Shown here piece by piece: positions 1-9,102 of a stretch of DNA of 64,000 bases. The notes beneath the pieces were generated by a model. It was not told where the DNA came from. It ran no database searches and saw only the letters and a list, made by a program, of their open reading frames with translations. Source of the stretch: DASUPK01 sp963848955 (GTDB taxonomy: Bacteria; Actinomycetota; Thermoleophilia; Solirubrobacterales; 70-9); the NCBI GenBank assembly GCA_963848955.1, contig CAWKFQ010000012.1:62001-126000 (forward strand), in the 5' to 3' direction. Made by a program: the position numbers and the translations under genes. The stretch's first letter is position 1; every line of letters begins with the position of its first letter.

Positions 1-179
1 AGCGGGAGTACCTGGCCTGCGATCGCTGCGGCGCCATCGCCGAGATCGATCGCTCCGAGCTCGATTCCTTCCGGGATCGAGTTCAGGACCGCTTCGGCTA
101 CGAGGTGGGCTTCACGCACTTCCCGATGGTGGGCCTCTGCCCACGCTGCGCGGCTGGGGACGGGGGTGGGAGCTCGTGA
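1..179 (+). CDS. Fur-family metalloregulator, C-terminal end (partial)
   Basis: Only the last 58 residues or so are in the window. The frame that ends at the TGA at 177 reads CDRCGAIAEI, a stretch rich in charged residues, then FPMVGLCPRCA. The paired CxxC motifs are the structural zinc site of Fur/Zur/Nur proteins, and the GFxxxxFxxxGxCxxC ending is typical of the family. Fur proteins are cytosolic dimers that repress metal-uptake genes when metal-bound. The stop overlaps the GTG of the nickel/cobalt transporter gene (GTGA overlap), so the two are probably co-transcribed, which leans towards a nickel- or zinc-type regulator. The metal-sensing domain is outside the window, so the subtype cannot be decided. 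Confidence 0.8.
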   Translation, partial: REYLACDRCGAIAEIDRSELDSFRDRVQDRFGYEVGFTHFPMVGLCPRCAAGDGGGSS

Positions 180-930
180 GCTTCGACTTCCTCTTCCAGC
201 CTGTCGAGCAGATCGACGTCTGGCTCGAGGGGCTGTTCGCGGGGGCTCCGCTGCTGGTCGCGCTGCTGATCGCCCTGGCCCTGGGCCTGCGTCACGCCTC
301 CGATCCGGACCACCTCGTGGCGGTCACCTCCTTGGTGGCCGTCGACGGCGGCGACGTTCGCGGCGCGGCGCGGCTCGGGGCCTGGTGGGGAGCGGGACAT
401 GCCACCGCCCTGCTGCTGATCGGGGTCCCGCTGATCCTCTTCAAGTCATCGATGCCGAGCTTGGATCGAGCACGGCGCCGAGACGGCGGTAGGCGTCGTC
501 ATCCTGCTGCTCGCGACTGCGGATCGTCGCCAAGTGGGTGCGCGGCGATTTCCGTGCAGGACGGCACCCGCACCCTCGCCCAGATGGCTCCATGGCGCAC
601 CGCCACGTCCATCACGCGAGAACGGCCCGAGCACCGCCACGGAACGTGCGCACTCCACGCCAGGCGCTCAGCATCGGCGTCCTCCACGGCCTGGCCGGGA
701 CGGGCGCCGTGGCGCTGCTTTTGATCGCCGCCCTGCCGGGCAAGGTGGAGGCGGCGGCCGCGCTTGCCGTGTTCGCCCCGATGTCGGCGGTGTCGATGAC
801 GCTCTGCACCGCCGCGTTCGCCTGGCTGCTGACTCGTCCCCTGATCGATCCCCTCTACCGGACGGTGTTGATCCCCGCCTTCGGAGCTCTTCGGCGTGCT
901 CTTCGGGCCTGGTACGTGGGCATCGGCTAG
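176..930 (+). CDS. NicO/HoxN-like nickel-cobalt transporter (frameshifted)
   Basis: Predicted inner-membrane Ni/Co permease of about 250 residues. The first part has a hydrophobic segment followed by LGLRHASDPDHLVAVTSLV, the HxxxxDH metal motif of the HoxN/NicO/UreH-type transporters. The second part carries LSIGVLHGLAGTGAVALLLI, the second conserved His-containing helix. Between them the frame changes near 460 (AGCTTGG where AGCTGG would keep the frame), and the C-terminus near 890-905 appears to contain two compensating shifts before WYVGIG. A His-rich loop follows the first half (HRHVHHA), common in these permeases. It is translationally coupled to the Fur-type gene and converges on pepF with both stops sharing one CTAG. 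It may supply nickel to the hydrogenase encoded at 58-64 kb (inference). Confidence 0.72.
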
Positions 931-2794
931 GAATCGGAGCTGCTGCGCGAGGCCATGACGGCATCGGCAGCCTCGACCGCGGCGTTGAGCTGCTCCTCGA
1001 CGAGGTCGAGGCCGCGAGTCCCAGAAGCCCGGGTCGGCGAGGTCGACGCCGACGATCTCGGCCCAGCTCCTCGGGCGAGCGCGAGCCGCCCGCGGCGAGC
1101 ATCTCGAGGTAGGCCGGCACGATCTCCTCTCCGCGCTCGGGGTAGAGCCGGTAGACCGAGAGGGCGAGGAGCTGGCCGAAGGCGTAGGCGTAGACGTAGC
1201 CGGGCGTGGCGATGAAGTGGGGGACGTAGGACCACCAGGAGCGGTAGCCGTCGGTGACCTCGACGCGAGTCGCCGAGCAGCTCGGTCTGGGTCTCCGCCC
1301 AGAGCTCGCCGAAGCGCTCGACCGAGAGCTCGCCCTCGGTCGCGGCGGGCCGTGTGCACGCGATCCTCGAACTGGTTCATCGCGATCTGGCGGAAGACGG
1401 TCGCGATCTGGCCCTCGACCGCCTCGGCGAGCAGGCCAGGCGTGACTCCGGGTCTCGGCCTCGCTCGAGCAGCCGCCCGAAGACGATCTCCTCGGCGAAC
1501 ACCGACGCCGTCTCGGCGACGGTCAGCGGCGTGTTCTGGTGGAAGACCCCCTGCTCGCGGGCGAGCGTCTGGTGCAGGCCGTGGCCGAGCTCGTGGGCGA
1601 GGGTGAGCACGTCGCGGCGGCGGTCGGTGTAGTTGAGCATCACGTAGGGGTGGACCGAGGGGACGGTCGAGGCGCTGAAGGCGCCGCCGCGCTTCGCCGG
1701 CGCTCGGCGGGGCGTCGATCCAGCGCTCCGTCGAAGAAGCGCTCGACGACCTCGCGCGGCCCGGTCGGAGAAGGAGGCGAAGGAGTCGAGGACCAGCTCG
1801 CGGCCCTGCCTCCCAGGGGATCTCCTCGTCGTCGGCGGTGACCGCCGCCATGCGGTCGTAGTCGGCGAGCCGCTCGATGCCGAGCAGCTGCGCCTTGGTC
1901 TCGTACCAGCGCCGGGCCAGCTCGTAGCGGCCCTGGACCGCCTCGACCAGCGCCTGCACCGACTCGTCGGAGGCCTCGTTGGAGAGGTTGCGGGCGGCGA
2001 GCCAGTGCGGGTAGGAGCGCAGCCGGTCCTTGATCGCCTTGTCCTGGAGCAGGGTGTTGAAGACGTAGGCGCGGGTGCGCAGCCCGGGCTCGAGCGCGGC
2101 GGTCACCGCCTCGGCGGTCTGCGCGGCGCGTCTCGCGGTCGGGGTCGGAGAGCCGGCGAGAGCGCGACGTCGAGCGAGACCGGGCTCGTCCGCGTCCGGC
2201 GAGATCGACCCGGATCGCCGAGGTGAGCTCGTCGAAGAGCCGGGTCCAGGCGCCGCGGCCGGTCACCGAGAGCTCGGTCGACGATCGTCTCCTCGGGCTT
2301 GGAGAGCAGGTGCGGCCGGTAGCGGCGCTCCATCCGCAGGTAGTGGCGGCAGAAGTCGAGGCCCTCGGTCGGCGAGCAGCTCCTCGGCGCGCTCGTCGGC
2401 GACCTCGACCCACTCGAGCTCGAAGAAGAGCAGCTTGGTCTGGATCGCCGTGCCGCGCTCGCTCACCATCTGCATAGGGCGCCGTTGGCCGGGTCCTCGG
2501 TGTCGGCGGCGAAGCGCAGCTGCGCGTAGCTGCCGGCGCGCCCGGCCAGCTCGGAGATCGCGGCCAGCCGCTTCATCGCCTCGCTCAGGCCCGGGGCCGT
2601 CGAGCTCGGCGACCTTGCCCTCGTAGCGCGCGGCGAACTCCTCGGCGAGCCGGTCGGCGCGGTCGAGCAGGGCGCCTGACCGTCGTCCTCGTCGCTCTCG
2701 GCGTCCCCGACGCCGTCGCCCTCAGCAGGTCGGAGAGGTCCCAGGTGACCTCGTCGAGGGCTGGCGGCGGCGCTGGGCGTCTACCGCACGTCAA
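927..2794 (-). CDS. pepF: Oligoendopeptidase F, M3 metallopeptidase (frameshifted)
   Basis: Cytosolic zinc oligopeptidase of about 600 residues, the usual length for PepF/M3B enzymes. The product is recognisable across several frames on the minus strand: PALDEVTWDLSDLL at the N-terminus, then LRSYPHWLAARNLSNEASDE, then the catalytic block DVLTLAHELGHGLHQ, whose HExxH-type motif appears as HELGH, and IVFGRLLERG after it. The end reads VGVDLADPGFWDSGLDLVEEQ, typical of the family. At least seven single-base shifts break the gene, although every segment is well conserved, so consensus error is more likely than decay. No ATG precedes the first recognisable segment; a TTG at 2794 is the nearest in-frame start. 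The gene ends head-on with the transporter gene. Confidence 0.8.
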
Positions 2795-2811
2795 CGCTAC
2801 CGTTCGCCAGC

Positions 2812-3972
2812 ATGTCACCGGTGAGCCCGGAAGAACGGCGATCGGCACCTGGAGCGGCGGGCGCTATCCTGCGCTTCGGCGAGGCGATCGACGAGGAGCG
2901 GCTCGAGGCTCTGCTGCGGCCCGGCGACGGGATCGACACGGTCCTGACCGCGGACGCCTACGGCGCAGGGCGAGGCCGACTCGCTGCTCGGGCGCGCCCT
3001 CGACGGGCGTGCCGCGCGAGCGACTATCAGCCTGGTCGGCGCGGTCGGCCACGACTTCTACGAGGGCGAGCGCGCAGGGCCCGCGGGGCTTTCCCCGCTT
3101 CACCGACCCGCGCTGCGCGGCCCGGACGACTACGCCGACTACCTGCGGATGGCGGCCGAGCGCAGCCTCGAGCGGCTCGGCGCAGGACCGCTTCGACCTG
3201 CTGCTGCTCCACAACCCCGACCGCACCGGCTACGAGAGCGAGGCGGTCTGGGACGGCGATGGCGGCGCTGCGCGACGCGGGCCTCGCCGACGCGATCGGC
3301 GTCGCTCCGGGCCCGGCCAACGGCTTCACCCTCGACCTGGTCCGCTGCTTCGAGCGCTTCGGCGACCGCATCGACTGGGCGATGGTGATCCTCAACCCGT
3401 TCGAGCCCTGGCCCGGCGAGCTCTGCCTCGACGCGGCGGCCCGCCACGGCGTCCGGGTGATCACCCGGGTCGTCGACTACGGCGGGCTCTTCTGGGACGA
3501 CGTCACCCCGGAGACCGAGCTGCCCGCAGGGCGACCACCGCGCCTTCCGGCCCGAGGGCTGGATCGCCGAGGGCCGCGCGAAGCTCGAGCGGCTGCGGCC
3601 GATCGCCGAGCGCGCCGGCCTCACGCCGATGCAGCTCGCCTGCCAGTGGAACCTCGCCCACCCCGCGGTCGCGTGCGTGGTCCCGACGCTGATCCAGGAG
3701 CTGGGGGAGGACGCCCGGCCGATCGAGGACAAGCGCGCGGAGCTGGCGAGCCTGCCGGCCGAGCAGCGACTCAGCGAGAGCCGACGTCGACGAGATCCGC
3801 GCGATCGGCGACAACACCGGCCGCATGGCCCTCAAGGGCGCCAGTCCCGACCACTCGGGGGAGGAACGGCCGGACCGCTGGCCCCTCACCGCCGAGCTGG
3901 CGGAGGTCGCCGGCGCGCTGGGGAATCGATCCCGATCGGGATCTCCGGCAGGCTGCAGCGGCTGCCCGCTAA
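2812..3972 (+). CDS. Aldo/keto reductase (frameshifted)
   Basis: Predicted NAD(P)H-dependent oxidoreductase of the AKR superfamily, about 385 residues. Reading across shifts gives conserved AKR elements: a VLTADAYG segment (position of the catalytic Asp/Tyr region), DRFDLLLLHNPDR (typical L-H-N-P strand), ADAIGVAPGPANGF, and AGLTPMQLACQWNLAHPAV near the C-terminus. Extra bases occur near 2968, 3083, 3182, 3252, 3532, 3777 and 3920; four of them fall in GCAGG contexts. Removing them restores one uninterrupted protein ending in a run of alanines and arginine. The start is the first ATG after the divergent pepF. The substrate cannot be told from sequence. Confidence 0.72.
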   Translation: MSPVSPEERRSAPGAAGAILRFGEAIDEERLEALLRPGDGIDTVLTADAYGAGRGRLAARARPRRACRASDYQPGRRGRPRLLRGRARRARGAFPASPTRAARPGRLRRLPADGGRAQPRAARRRTASTCCCSTTPTAPATRARRSGTAMAALRDAGLADAIGVAPGPANGFTLDLVRCFERFGDRIDWAMVILNPFEPWPGELCLDAAARHGVRVITRVVDYGGLFWDDVTPETELPAGRPPRLPARGLDRRGPREARAAAADRRARRPHADAARLPVEPRPPRGRVRGPDADPGAGGGRPADRGQARGAGEPAGRAATQREPTSTRSARSATTPAAWPSRAPVPTTRGRNGRTAGPSPPSWRRSPARWGIDPDRDLRQAAAAAR

Positions 3973-4008
3973 CCTCGACCCAGCCCCAGCCTCGGCGAGG
4001 GACCGGCA

Positions 4009-4498
4009 ATGACCGCAGTGCTCGCAACGATCAGGAGAGTGATCCTCGGCACGGGCTCCACCGCGTTCACGATCGTGGGGGCCCTGCTGATCGGCTTCGG
4101 CGTGCCCCTTTTCTGGATCTTTCTCGCCTCGCAGTTCTACGCGAAGACCGGGGCGGTGAACGGGCCGGTCGCGGCCTTCATCGGCACCGGGCATCCTGGT
4201 CTCCTACTACGGACTGCTGCTGATCGCCTCCTGGGTTCGCGCGCGCCTCCTGCGTCGCCAGACCGGCCGGCCGCAGCGGCTGACCGGGCGCGACCCGTGG
4301 AACCGCAGCATGCGCGACACCCCGTACAAGCCCGGCGACCACCAGAGCGACCCTGTGGAGCGGCTGTTCGTCGCCACCGCGGTCGTCTCCCTGATCGCCT
4401 TCCTGGTCTGGTTCGCCTTCTTCGCCGGGGCGCCCTTCCCGAGCAGCTCCTGGCTGACCCGCCCCCTTCGGCTGGGAGCTCGTCCCCGCGACGGTTGA
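4009..4498 (+). CDS. Small membrane protein of unknown function (frameshifted)
   Basis: I do not recognise a family. The N-terminal half has one long hydrophobic segment (ILGTGSTAFTIVGALLIGFG and on to FWIFLASQFY). After an apparent one-base insertion near 4191 (GGGCATCC), the other frame continues with LVSYYGLLLIASWVRARLL, a polar stretch WNRSMRDTPYKPGDHQS, and a third hydrophobic segment VATAVVSLIAFLVWFAFFAG. The corrected product would be about 160 residues with three membrane helices. It lies 36 bases after the aldo/keto reductase stop. The exact C-terminus is uncertain because the frame near 4460 also interacts with the next gene. Confidence 0.5.
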
Positions 4499-4520
4499 GC
4501 TGCCGGGCGGCTCGCTCCGG

Positions 4521-5084
4521 ATGTCCCAGCCCATCGACGGCGCTGAGATCCCCGACGACGGGCCGGTCGAGTGGGCGCCGCTCGCGCCCTACTGGTCCAT
4601 CATCTGGCGCAGCGGCGTGGTCCTGGCGCGCGAGCTCTCGGGCCTTTCGCTCGAGGGCCTGCGCGTGGTCGAGCTCGGCTGTGGGCTCGGCATCCCGAGC
4701 ATCGCCGCCGTCCGCGGCGGGGCGACGGTGCTGGCCACGGATTCCGATGCGGAAGCGCTTGACCTGGTTGAGCGCAACGCCCGACAGAACGGGCTCGAGG
4801 TCGAAACCCTGCCGGTCGATTGGGTCGACCCCGCCGAGCTGATCGAGCGGGCCCCGTTCGACCTCGTGCTCGCCGCCGACGTCCTCTACGAGCGGCCGGG
4901 TGTCGCCCAGTTGCTCGAGTTGCTGCCACAGCTGGCGCCTGAGGCCTGGATCGCCGAGCCAGGTCGGCCGGCGGCCGCGCCCTTCCTCGAGCACGCCGAG
5001 AAGCGCTGGTCGCTCCAGACGAGCGTCCACGGCGTGGTCAACATTCACCGGCTGCGGTTGGCCCCCGGAGCCGATCTCACCTAA
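4521..5084 (+). CDS. Class I SAM-dependent methyltransferase
   Basis: Rossmann-fold methyltransferase of 187 residues as called. Motif I is VVELGCGLGIPS and is followed by the acidic strand end VLATDSDAEALDL; motif IV is FDLVLAADVLYE. The order and the PYWSIIWRSGVVLA segment before motif I resemble the METTL/ETFB-lysine methyltransferase-like group. The stretch just upstream in the same frame (4473-4520) encodes WELVPATVELPGGSLR, which looks like the usual N-terminal strand pair of this family, but it has no start codon and is cut off by a TGA, so the true start may be further upstream behind an undetected frameshift. The substrate is unknown. Confidence 0.72.
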   Translation: MSQPIDGAEIPDDGPVEWAPLAPYWSIIWRSGVVLARELSGLSLEGLRVVELGCGLGIPSIAAVRGGATVLATDSDAEALDLVERNARQNGLEVETLPVDWVDPAELIERAPFDLVLAADVLYERPGVAQLLELLPQLAPEAWIAEPGRPAAAPFLEHAEKRWSLQTSVHGVVNIHRLRLAPGADLT

Positions 5085-5114
5085 TTCGTCGGGGCGCGTC
5101 CTTAGTGTGGATGC

Positions 5115-6572
5115 GTGGCAGCCAAGAGAGCGTCCTTCAGGTGCTCCGAGTGCGGGCATGCCGCGCTCACCTGGACCGGCCAGTGCCCGGGCTGCGGCGT
5201 CTGGAACACGCTCGAGCAGGCGAGTGCAGCTTCCCCGGGTCGCCGGGGTGGCGGCGCCGGCCGTGCGAGCGCCCCGAAGCCGGTGGCCCTTCGCGACGTC
5301 AAGGCGGAGCGCTCCGAGCGGCTCGGCACGGGCATCGCCGAGCTCGACCGGGTGCTGGGAGGCGGGCTCGTGCCGGGCTCCCTTGTCCTCCTCGGCGGCG
5401 CGCCGGGGATCGGCAAGAGCACGCTGGCGGGAATGGCTCTGGCCAACATCGCCGAGGCGGGGCACGAGGTCCTCTACGTCTCCGGCGAGGAATCCGCGGC
5501 GCAGGTCCGGCGGCGAGCCGAGCGGCTCGGCGAGGCGGCGCTGTCGGTGCCGATGCTCGCCGAGCCATCGCTCGAGAGCGTGCTGGCGGCGCTCGAGGCC
5601 GAGAGGCCGGTGGCCTGCGTGATCGACTCGGTGCAGACCCTCGCCGTCCCCGGTTCCGCCCCCGGCAGCGTCGGTGCCGTGCGGGAGGCGACCTCGGCCT
5701 TGCTCGAGACGGCCAAGCGGCTCGACGTGACCCTGATCCTGATCGGGCACGTCACCAAGGAGGGGTCGCTCGCCGGTCCTCGTGCCCTGGAGCACCTGGT
5801 CGATTGCGTCCTGCACTTCGAGGGGGAGCGAGAGCGGACCTTCCGGACCGTGCGCGCTCTCAAGAACCGCTTCGGAGCGACCAGCGAGGTGGGCGTCTTC
5901 GAGATGCGGCAGGGCGGCCTCATCGAGGTCGTCGATCCCTCCGCTCGCTTCGTCGGCGAGGCGCAGCCCGCGCCGGGATCGGTGGTGCTCTGCGCGATGG
6001 AGGGGACCCGGCCCGTGCTGGTCGAGGTTCAGGCGCTGGTCGCCCCGACCGAGATCGTGCCTCCCCGCCGCACGGCGACCGGAGTCGATCGCAACCGGCT
6101 GGCCCTCGTCCTCGCGGTGCTGACGCGACACGGCGGCATCTCGCTGTCGGCGGCCGACGTCTTCGTCAACGTGGCCGGCGGCATCCGCGTGGACGAGCCG
6201 GGTGCCGACCTCGCAGTCGCCCTGGCGGTCGCCTCAGCCAACTCCGGCCGCGCCCTGGAGTCCGGCGGCAAGCCGCTCGCCTGCTTCGGCGAGCTCGGTC
6301 TCACCGGTGAGGTCCGCTACGTGGCCCACGCCGACCGGCGGGTCGCGGAGGCGCGCAAGTTCGGTCTCGGCACAATCTTGGGCCCGCCGCCGGGCGATCA
6401 GGAAATCCCTGGCTTATCGGCGGTGGACAGTCTCAAGATGGCGTTGTCGGGCGGGTGGCACCGAATTTCACCCTCGACACGCGCTCCTGCGCGTGTCGAT
6501 GCCAGCCCCAAACGGGTTGCGCCTGGCGGCGCACCCTCGCATCACCAGGACCCGCCCGCCAGAGCGGCTTGA
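5115..6572 (+). CDS. radA: DNA repair protein RadA/Sms
   Basis: RecA-related DNA repair and branch-migration ATPase, 485 residues. The order of elements is complete: an N-terminal C4 zinc finger (CSECG then CPGCG, residues 10-27), Walker A GGAPGIGKST (about residue 96), the RadA-specific KNRFG motif (about 250), and a C-terminal Lon-protease-like domain (about 290-450) with IRVDEPGADLAVALAVAS. GTG at 5115 is the start that just precedes the zinc finger. The last 30 residues or so have no family counterpart and run through a palindromic repeat at 6510-6544. The gene heads radA-disA-carD-ispD, a conserved arrangement in many Gram-positives. Confidence 0.95.
   Translation: MAAKRASFRCSECGHAALTWTGQCPGCGVWNTLEQASAASPGRRGGGAGRASAPKPVALRDVKAERSERLGTGIAELDRVLGGGLVPGSLVLLGGAPGIGKSTLAGMALANIAEAGHEVLYVSGEESAAQVRRRAERLGEAALSVPMLAEPSLESVLAALEAERPVACVIDSVQTLAVPGSAPGSVGAVREATSALLETAKRLDVTLILIGHVTKEGSLAGPRALEHLVDCVLHFEGERERTFRTVRALKNRFGATSEVGVFEMRQGGLIEVVDPSARFVGEAQPAPGSVVLCAMEGTRPVLVEVQALVAPTEIVPPRRTATGVDRNRLALVLAVLTRHGGISLSAADVFVNVAGGIRVDEPGADLAVALAVASANSGRALESGGKPLACFGELGLTGEVRYVAHADRRVAEARKFGLGTILGPPPGDQEIPGLSAVDSLKMALSGGWHRISPSTRAPARVDASPKRVAPGGAPSHHQDPPARAA
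6510..6544 (+). repeat. REP-like palindromic repeat, copy A (inside the radA 3' end)
   Basis: The core is a stem-loop: GGGT-T-GCGCC, loop TGGC, GGCGC-ACCC, preceded by AAAC and followed by TCGCATCA. The flanks and core match the copies at 25184-25298 and 53657-53697, and more loosely 52708-52750. This copy lies inside the radA reading frame and supplies part of its C-terminal tail. Confidence 0.7.
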
Positions 6573-6648
6573 CAAGGTCTTTCCCGACCTATCAAGACGG
6601 ATTTCCCCGCAAAGCACGCTGCTTTGCTTTCTGCTTCCATCAGTCGCG

Positions 6649-7764
6649 ATGGCGTCTTCGCTTCCCGACGACGATCTACAGGAGTTGGAGGCGCGACAGG
6701 ATCCGCGACTTCTGCGGGCCCTCGACATCGTCGCCCCGGGCACTGCCCTCCGCGAGGGGATCGACAACATCGTCCACTCGCGGACAGGCGGCTTGATCGT
6801 CATCGGAGACCCAGAGGAGGTCTCCTTTCTCTTTTCAGGGGGCATCAACCTCGACATCGACTACACCCCGGCGCTGCTCTACCAGGTGGCGAAGATGGAC
6901 GGAGCGATCGTCCTCAACGAGCAGGCGACCAAGATCGTCTGCGCCAACGTCCAGCTGATGCCGGACCCGACGATCCTCTCGTCGGAGACCGGCACCCGGC
7001 ACCGCACCGCGGAGCGCGTCTCCAAGCAGACCGACGCGCTGGTGGTGGCGATCTCGGAGCGGCGCGACGTCGTCTCGCTCTACCTGGGCGGGATGAAGTA
7101 CATCCTCCAGGACATCCCGGCGGTCCTGGCGAAGGCCAACCAGGGCCTCGCCACCCTCGACAAGTACCGCGCCCGACTCGACTCCGTCTCCACTCGCCTC
7201 ACCCGGCTCGAGTTCGAGGGCTCGGCGGTTCTCTACGAGGTGCTGTCGGTGCTGCAGCGCGCCGAGCTGGTGACCCGGATGGCGGTGGAGGTCGAGCGCT
7301 ACATCGTCGAGCTCGGCACCGAGGGACGGCTGATCGAGATGCAGCTCGAGGAGACGATGGTCGGCGTCGCCGCGGACAAGTCCGCTCTGATCCGCGACTA
7401 CTCGGTGGAGGACACCGAGGAGAACCTCGCCACCACGCTCGCGGCGATCGCGCGCATGCCCCACCAGGACCTGCTCGACTTCGGCCGCCTCGCCGAGCTG
7501 CTCGGCTACGACCGCAAGGTCTCGACCCTCGACTTCCCGGTTTCCCCCCGCGGCTACCGCGTGCTTGGACGGATCCCGCGCCTGCCAAAGCTGGTGGTGC
7601 AGCGGATCATCCAGGAGTTCGGCGGTCTGGAGGAGGTGCTGGCGGCGAGCGACGACGACCTCGAGGCCGTCGAGGGCGTTGGCGCCGGGCGTGCCAAGGA
7701 CATCCGAGAGGGACTACGCAGGCTTCAAGAGGTCGACCCGGTCGACCGCTACATGCAGAGCTGA
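6649..7764 (+). CDS. disA: Diadenylate cyclase DisA
   Basis: Makes c-di-AMP from two ATP while scanning DNA for damage. The 371-residue product has the DAC domain motifs KMDGAIVLNE (DGA) and TRHRTAERV (RHRTAER) in the first 150 residues, a helical linker, and a C-terminal helix-hairpin-helix DNA-binding domain (IIQEFGGLEEVLAAS, then DLEAVEGVGAGRAKDIREGL). The length matches the family. ATG at 6649 begins MASSLPDDDL, a little upstream of the usual first conserved segment; no strong Shine-Dalgarno is visible. It follows radA by 76 bases, and RadA is a known partner of DisA in other bacteria. Confidence 0.96.
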   Translation: MASSLPDDDLQELEARQDPRLLRALDIVAPGTALREGIDNIVHSRTGGLIVIGDPEEVSFLFSGGINLDIDYTPALLYQVAKMDGAIVLNEQATKIVCANVQLMPDPTILSSETGTRHRTAERVSKQTDALVVAISERRDVVSLYLGGMKYILQDIPAVLAKANQGLATLDKYRARLDSVSTRLTRLEFEGSAVLYEVLSVLQRAELVTRMAVEVERYIVELGTEGRLIEMQLEETMVGVAADKSALIRDYSVEDTEENLATTLAAIARMPHQDLLDFGRLAELLGYDRKVSTLDFPVSPRGYRVLGRIPRLPKLVVQRIIQEFGGLEEVLAASDDDLEAVEGVGAGRAKDIREGLRRLQEVDPVDRYMQS

Positions 7765-7798
7765 CGGCCCCCGGCCGTCTCGACGAAAGGAGAGACCA

Positions 7799-8383
7799 AT
7801 TCCAGAGGTAACAGCAGAGGAGGTTTTGGAGGACGAGGCGCCGGTTGCCGACCTCGAGCTAGAGGCGCCCGTCTGCAACTTCCAGGTCGGCGACAACGTC
7901 GTCTATCCGCACCATGGGGCGGGAGTGGTCCTGAAGAGGGAGAGCAAGGACCTGATGGGCGAGAAGCGGGACTACCTGACCATCAACATTCTCCACAACA
8001 ACATGACCGTGATGGTCCCCTGCGAGAACGCCCACCGAGCAGGCCTGCGGCGCGTGATCGACGAGGAGCAGGTCAAGAGGGTGATCGGGGTCCTCACCGA
8101 CGAGGTCTCCGAGATGCCGAAGAACTGGAACCGCCGCTTCAAGCACAACCGCGAGAAGATCAAGACGGGCGACGTCTACGAACTCGCCGAGGTCGTTCGC
8201 AACCTCGCCATCCGAGAGTGGGAGAAGGGGCTCTCGACGGGCGAGAAGCAGATGTACACGCGGGCCAAGAAGATCCTCGCCTCCGAGTTCATGTACGCGC
8301 TGGACAAGGACGAGGACGGGGCAGAGGCCTACCTGGACGAGCTGCTGGAGGAGAGCTTCGGCGCCGCCAAGGCGACCGCCTAG
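7799..8383 (+). CDS. carD: CarD-family transcription regulator with a possible ATT start
   Basis: RNA-polymerase-binding regulator that stabilises open promoter complexes, especially at rRNA promoters. The conserved CarD part begins FQVGDNVVYPHHGAGVV (Tudor-like RNAP-interacting domain) and continues with NWNRRFKHNREKIKTGDVYE and LSTGEKQMYTRAKKILASEF of the helical DNA-binding domain. The frame has no ATG, GTG or early TTG with good spacing. AAAGGAG at 7787-7793 sits six to seven bases before ATT at 7799, so initiation at ATT is likely; a TTG at 7823 lies only two to three bases after GAGGAGG. The ATT start gives 194 residues with an acidic N-terminal extension of about 30 residues. Confidence 0.88.
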   Translation: MPEVTAEEVLEDEAPVADLELEAPVCNFQVGDNVVYPHHGAGVVLKRESKDLMGEKRDYLTINILHNNMTVMVPCENAHRAGLRRVIDEEQVKRVIGVLTDEVSEMPKNWNRRFKHNREKIKTGDVYELAEVVRNLAIREWEKGLSTGEKQMYTRAKKILASEFMYALDKDEDGAEAYLDELLEESFGAAKATA

Positions 8384-8399
8384 CACCTCCGCATCGGCC

Positions 8400-9048
8400 G
8401 TGATCGCGGCCGCCGGCTCCGGGGAGCGACTCGGAGCCGGCGGCCCGAAGGCCTTCGTCGAGCTGGCCGGGCGGCCGCTGCTCGACTGGTCGCTCGACGC
8501 ATTCCGGGGCGCGGCGAGCATCGCCGAGATCGTCGTCGCCGTTCCGCCAGGGCAGGAGGCCTCTGTCGCCGAGCGAGGAGTTGTCGCGGTGGCGGGCGGG
8601 CGGCACCGGTCCGAGTCCGTGGCGAACGCCGTCGAGCTGTGCGGCGAGGAGATCGTCGTGGTCCACGACGCCGCGCGGCCCCTGGTGACGCCGGAGCTGA
8701 TCAACGCCGTCATCGATCGGCTGGTCTCCGATCAGGAAGCAGCCGGCGCGATCGCGGCGGCGCCGGTCACCGACACCATCAAGCAGGCGAGCGACGCGGG
8801 ACGAGGTCGAGAGGACGCTCGACCGCTCCGGGCTTTGGGCCGTCCAGACGCCCCAGGCCTTCCGTGCCGACGCCCTGCGTGAGGCGCTCTCGGAGCCGGA
8901 CTCCCTGCCCGACGCGACCGACGACGCGATGCTGGTGGAGCGTCGCGGCGGGCGCGTCCTGATCCACCCGAGCTCGCCGGACAACCTCAAGGTGACCACG
9001 CTCCTCGACCTGCGTGTCGCCGAGCTCCTCCTGCGCGAGCGCGGCTGA
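8400..9048 (+). CDS. ispD: 2-C-methyl-D-erythritol 4-phosphate cytidylyltransferase (one frameshift)
   Basis: Third step of the MEP isoprenoid pathway (MEP + CTP to CDP-ME). GTG at 8400 starts VIAAAGSGERLGAGGPKAF, the nucleotide-binding loop of IspD, and VVVHDAARPLVTPELI is the second signature. Near 8800 (GCGGGAC) one extra base shifts the frame; reading on gives WAVQTPQAFRADALREAL, TDDAMLVERRG and DNLKVTTLLDLRVAELLL, the expected C-terminal signatures, ending at 9048. The corrected length is about 215 residues, normal for IspD. It is 16 bases downstream of carD; ispF lies 5 kb further on. Confidence 0.9.
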
Positions 9049-9054
9049 ACGAAA

Positions 9055-9076
9055 AGCGGGGGCCTGAGCCCCCGCT
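9055..9076 (-). terminator. Rho-independent terminator between convergent genes
   Basis: Perfect nine-base stem AGCGGGGGC / GCCCCCGCT with loop CTGA. On the minus strand the stem is followed by a T-run (the AAAA at 9052-9055 on the plus strand), so it best serves the minus-strand secreted-protein gene that ends at 9103; it may also stop readthrough from ispD. Confidence 0.72.
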
Positions 9077-9102
9077 CTCCGTACGGTTGAACCTCTCCGC
9101 AC

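Noticed and set aside
4137..6131. A 664-codon minus-strand frame opposite radA and the methyltransferase
   Set aside because: Composition (H, R, G, D rich, no domain) and overlap with conserved plus-strand genes mark it as a shadow.
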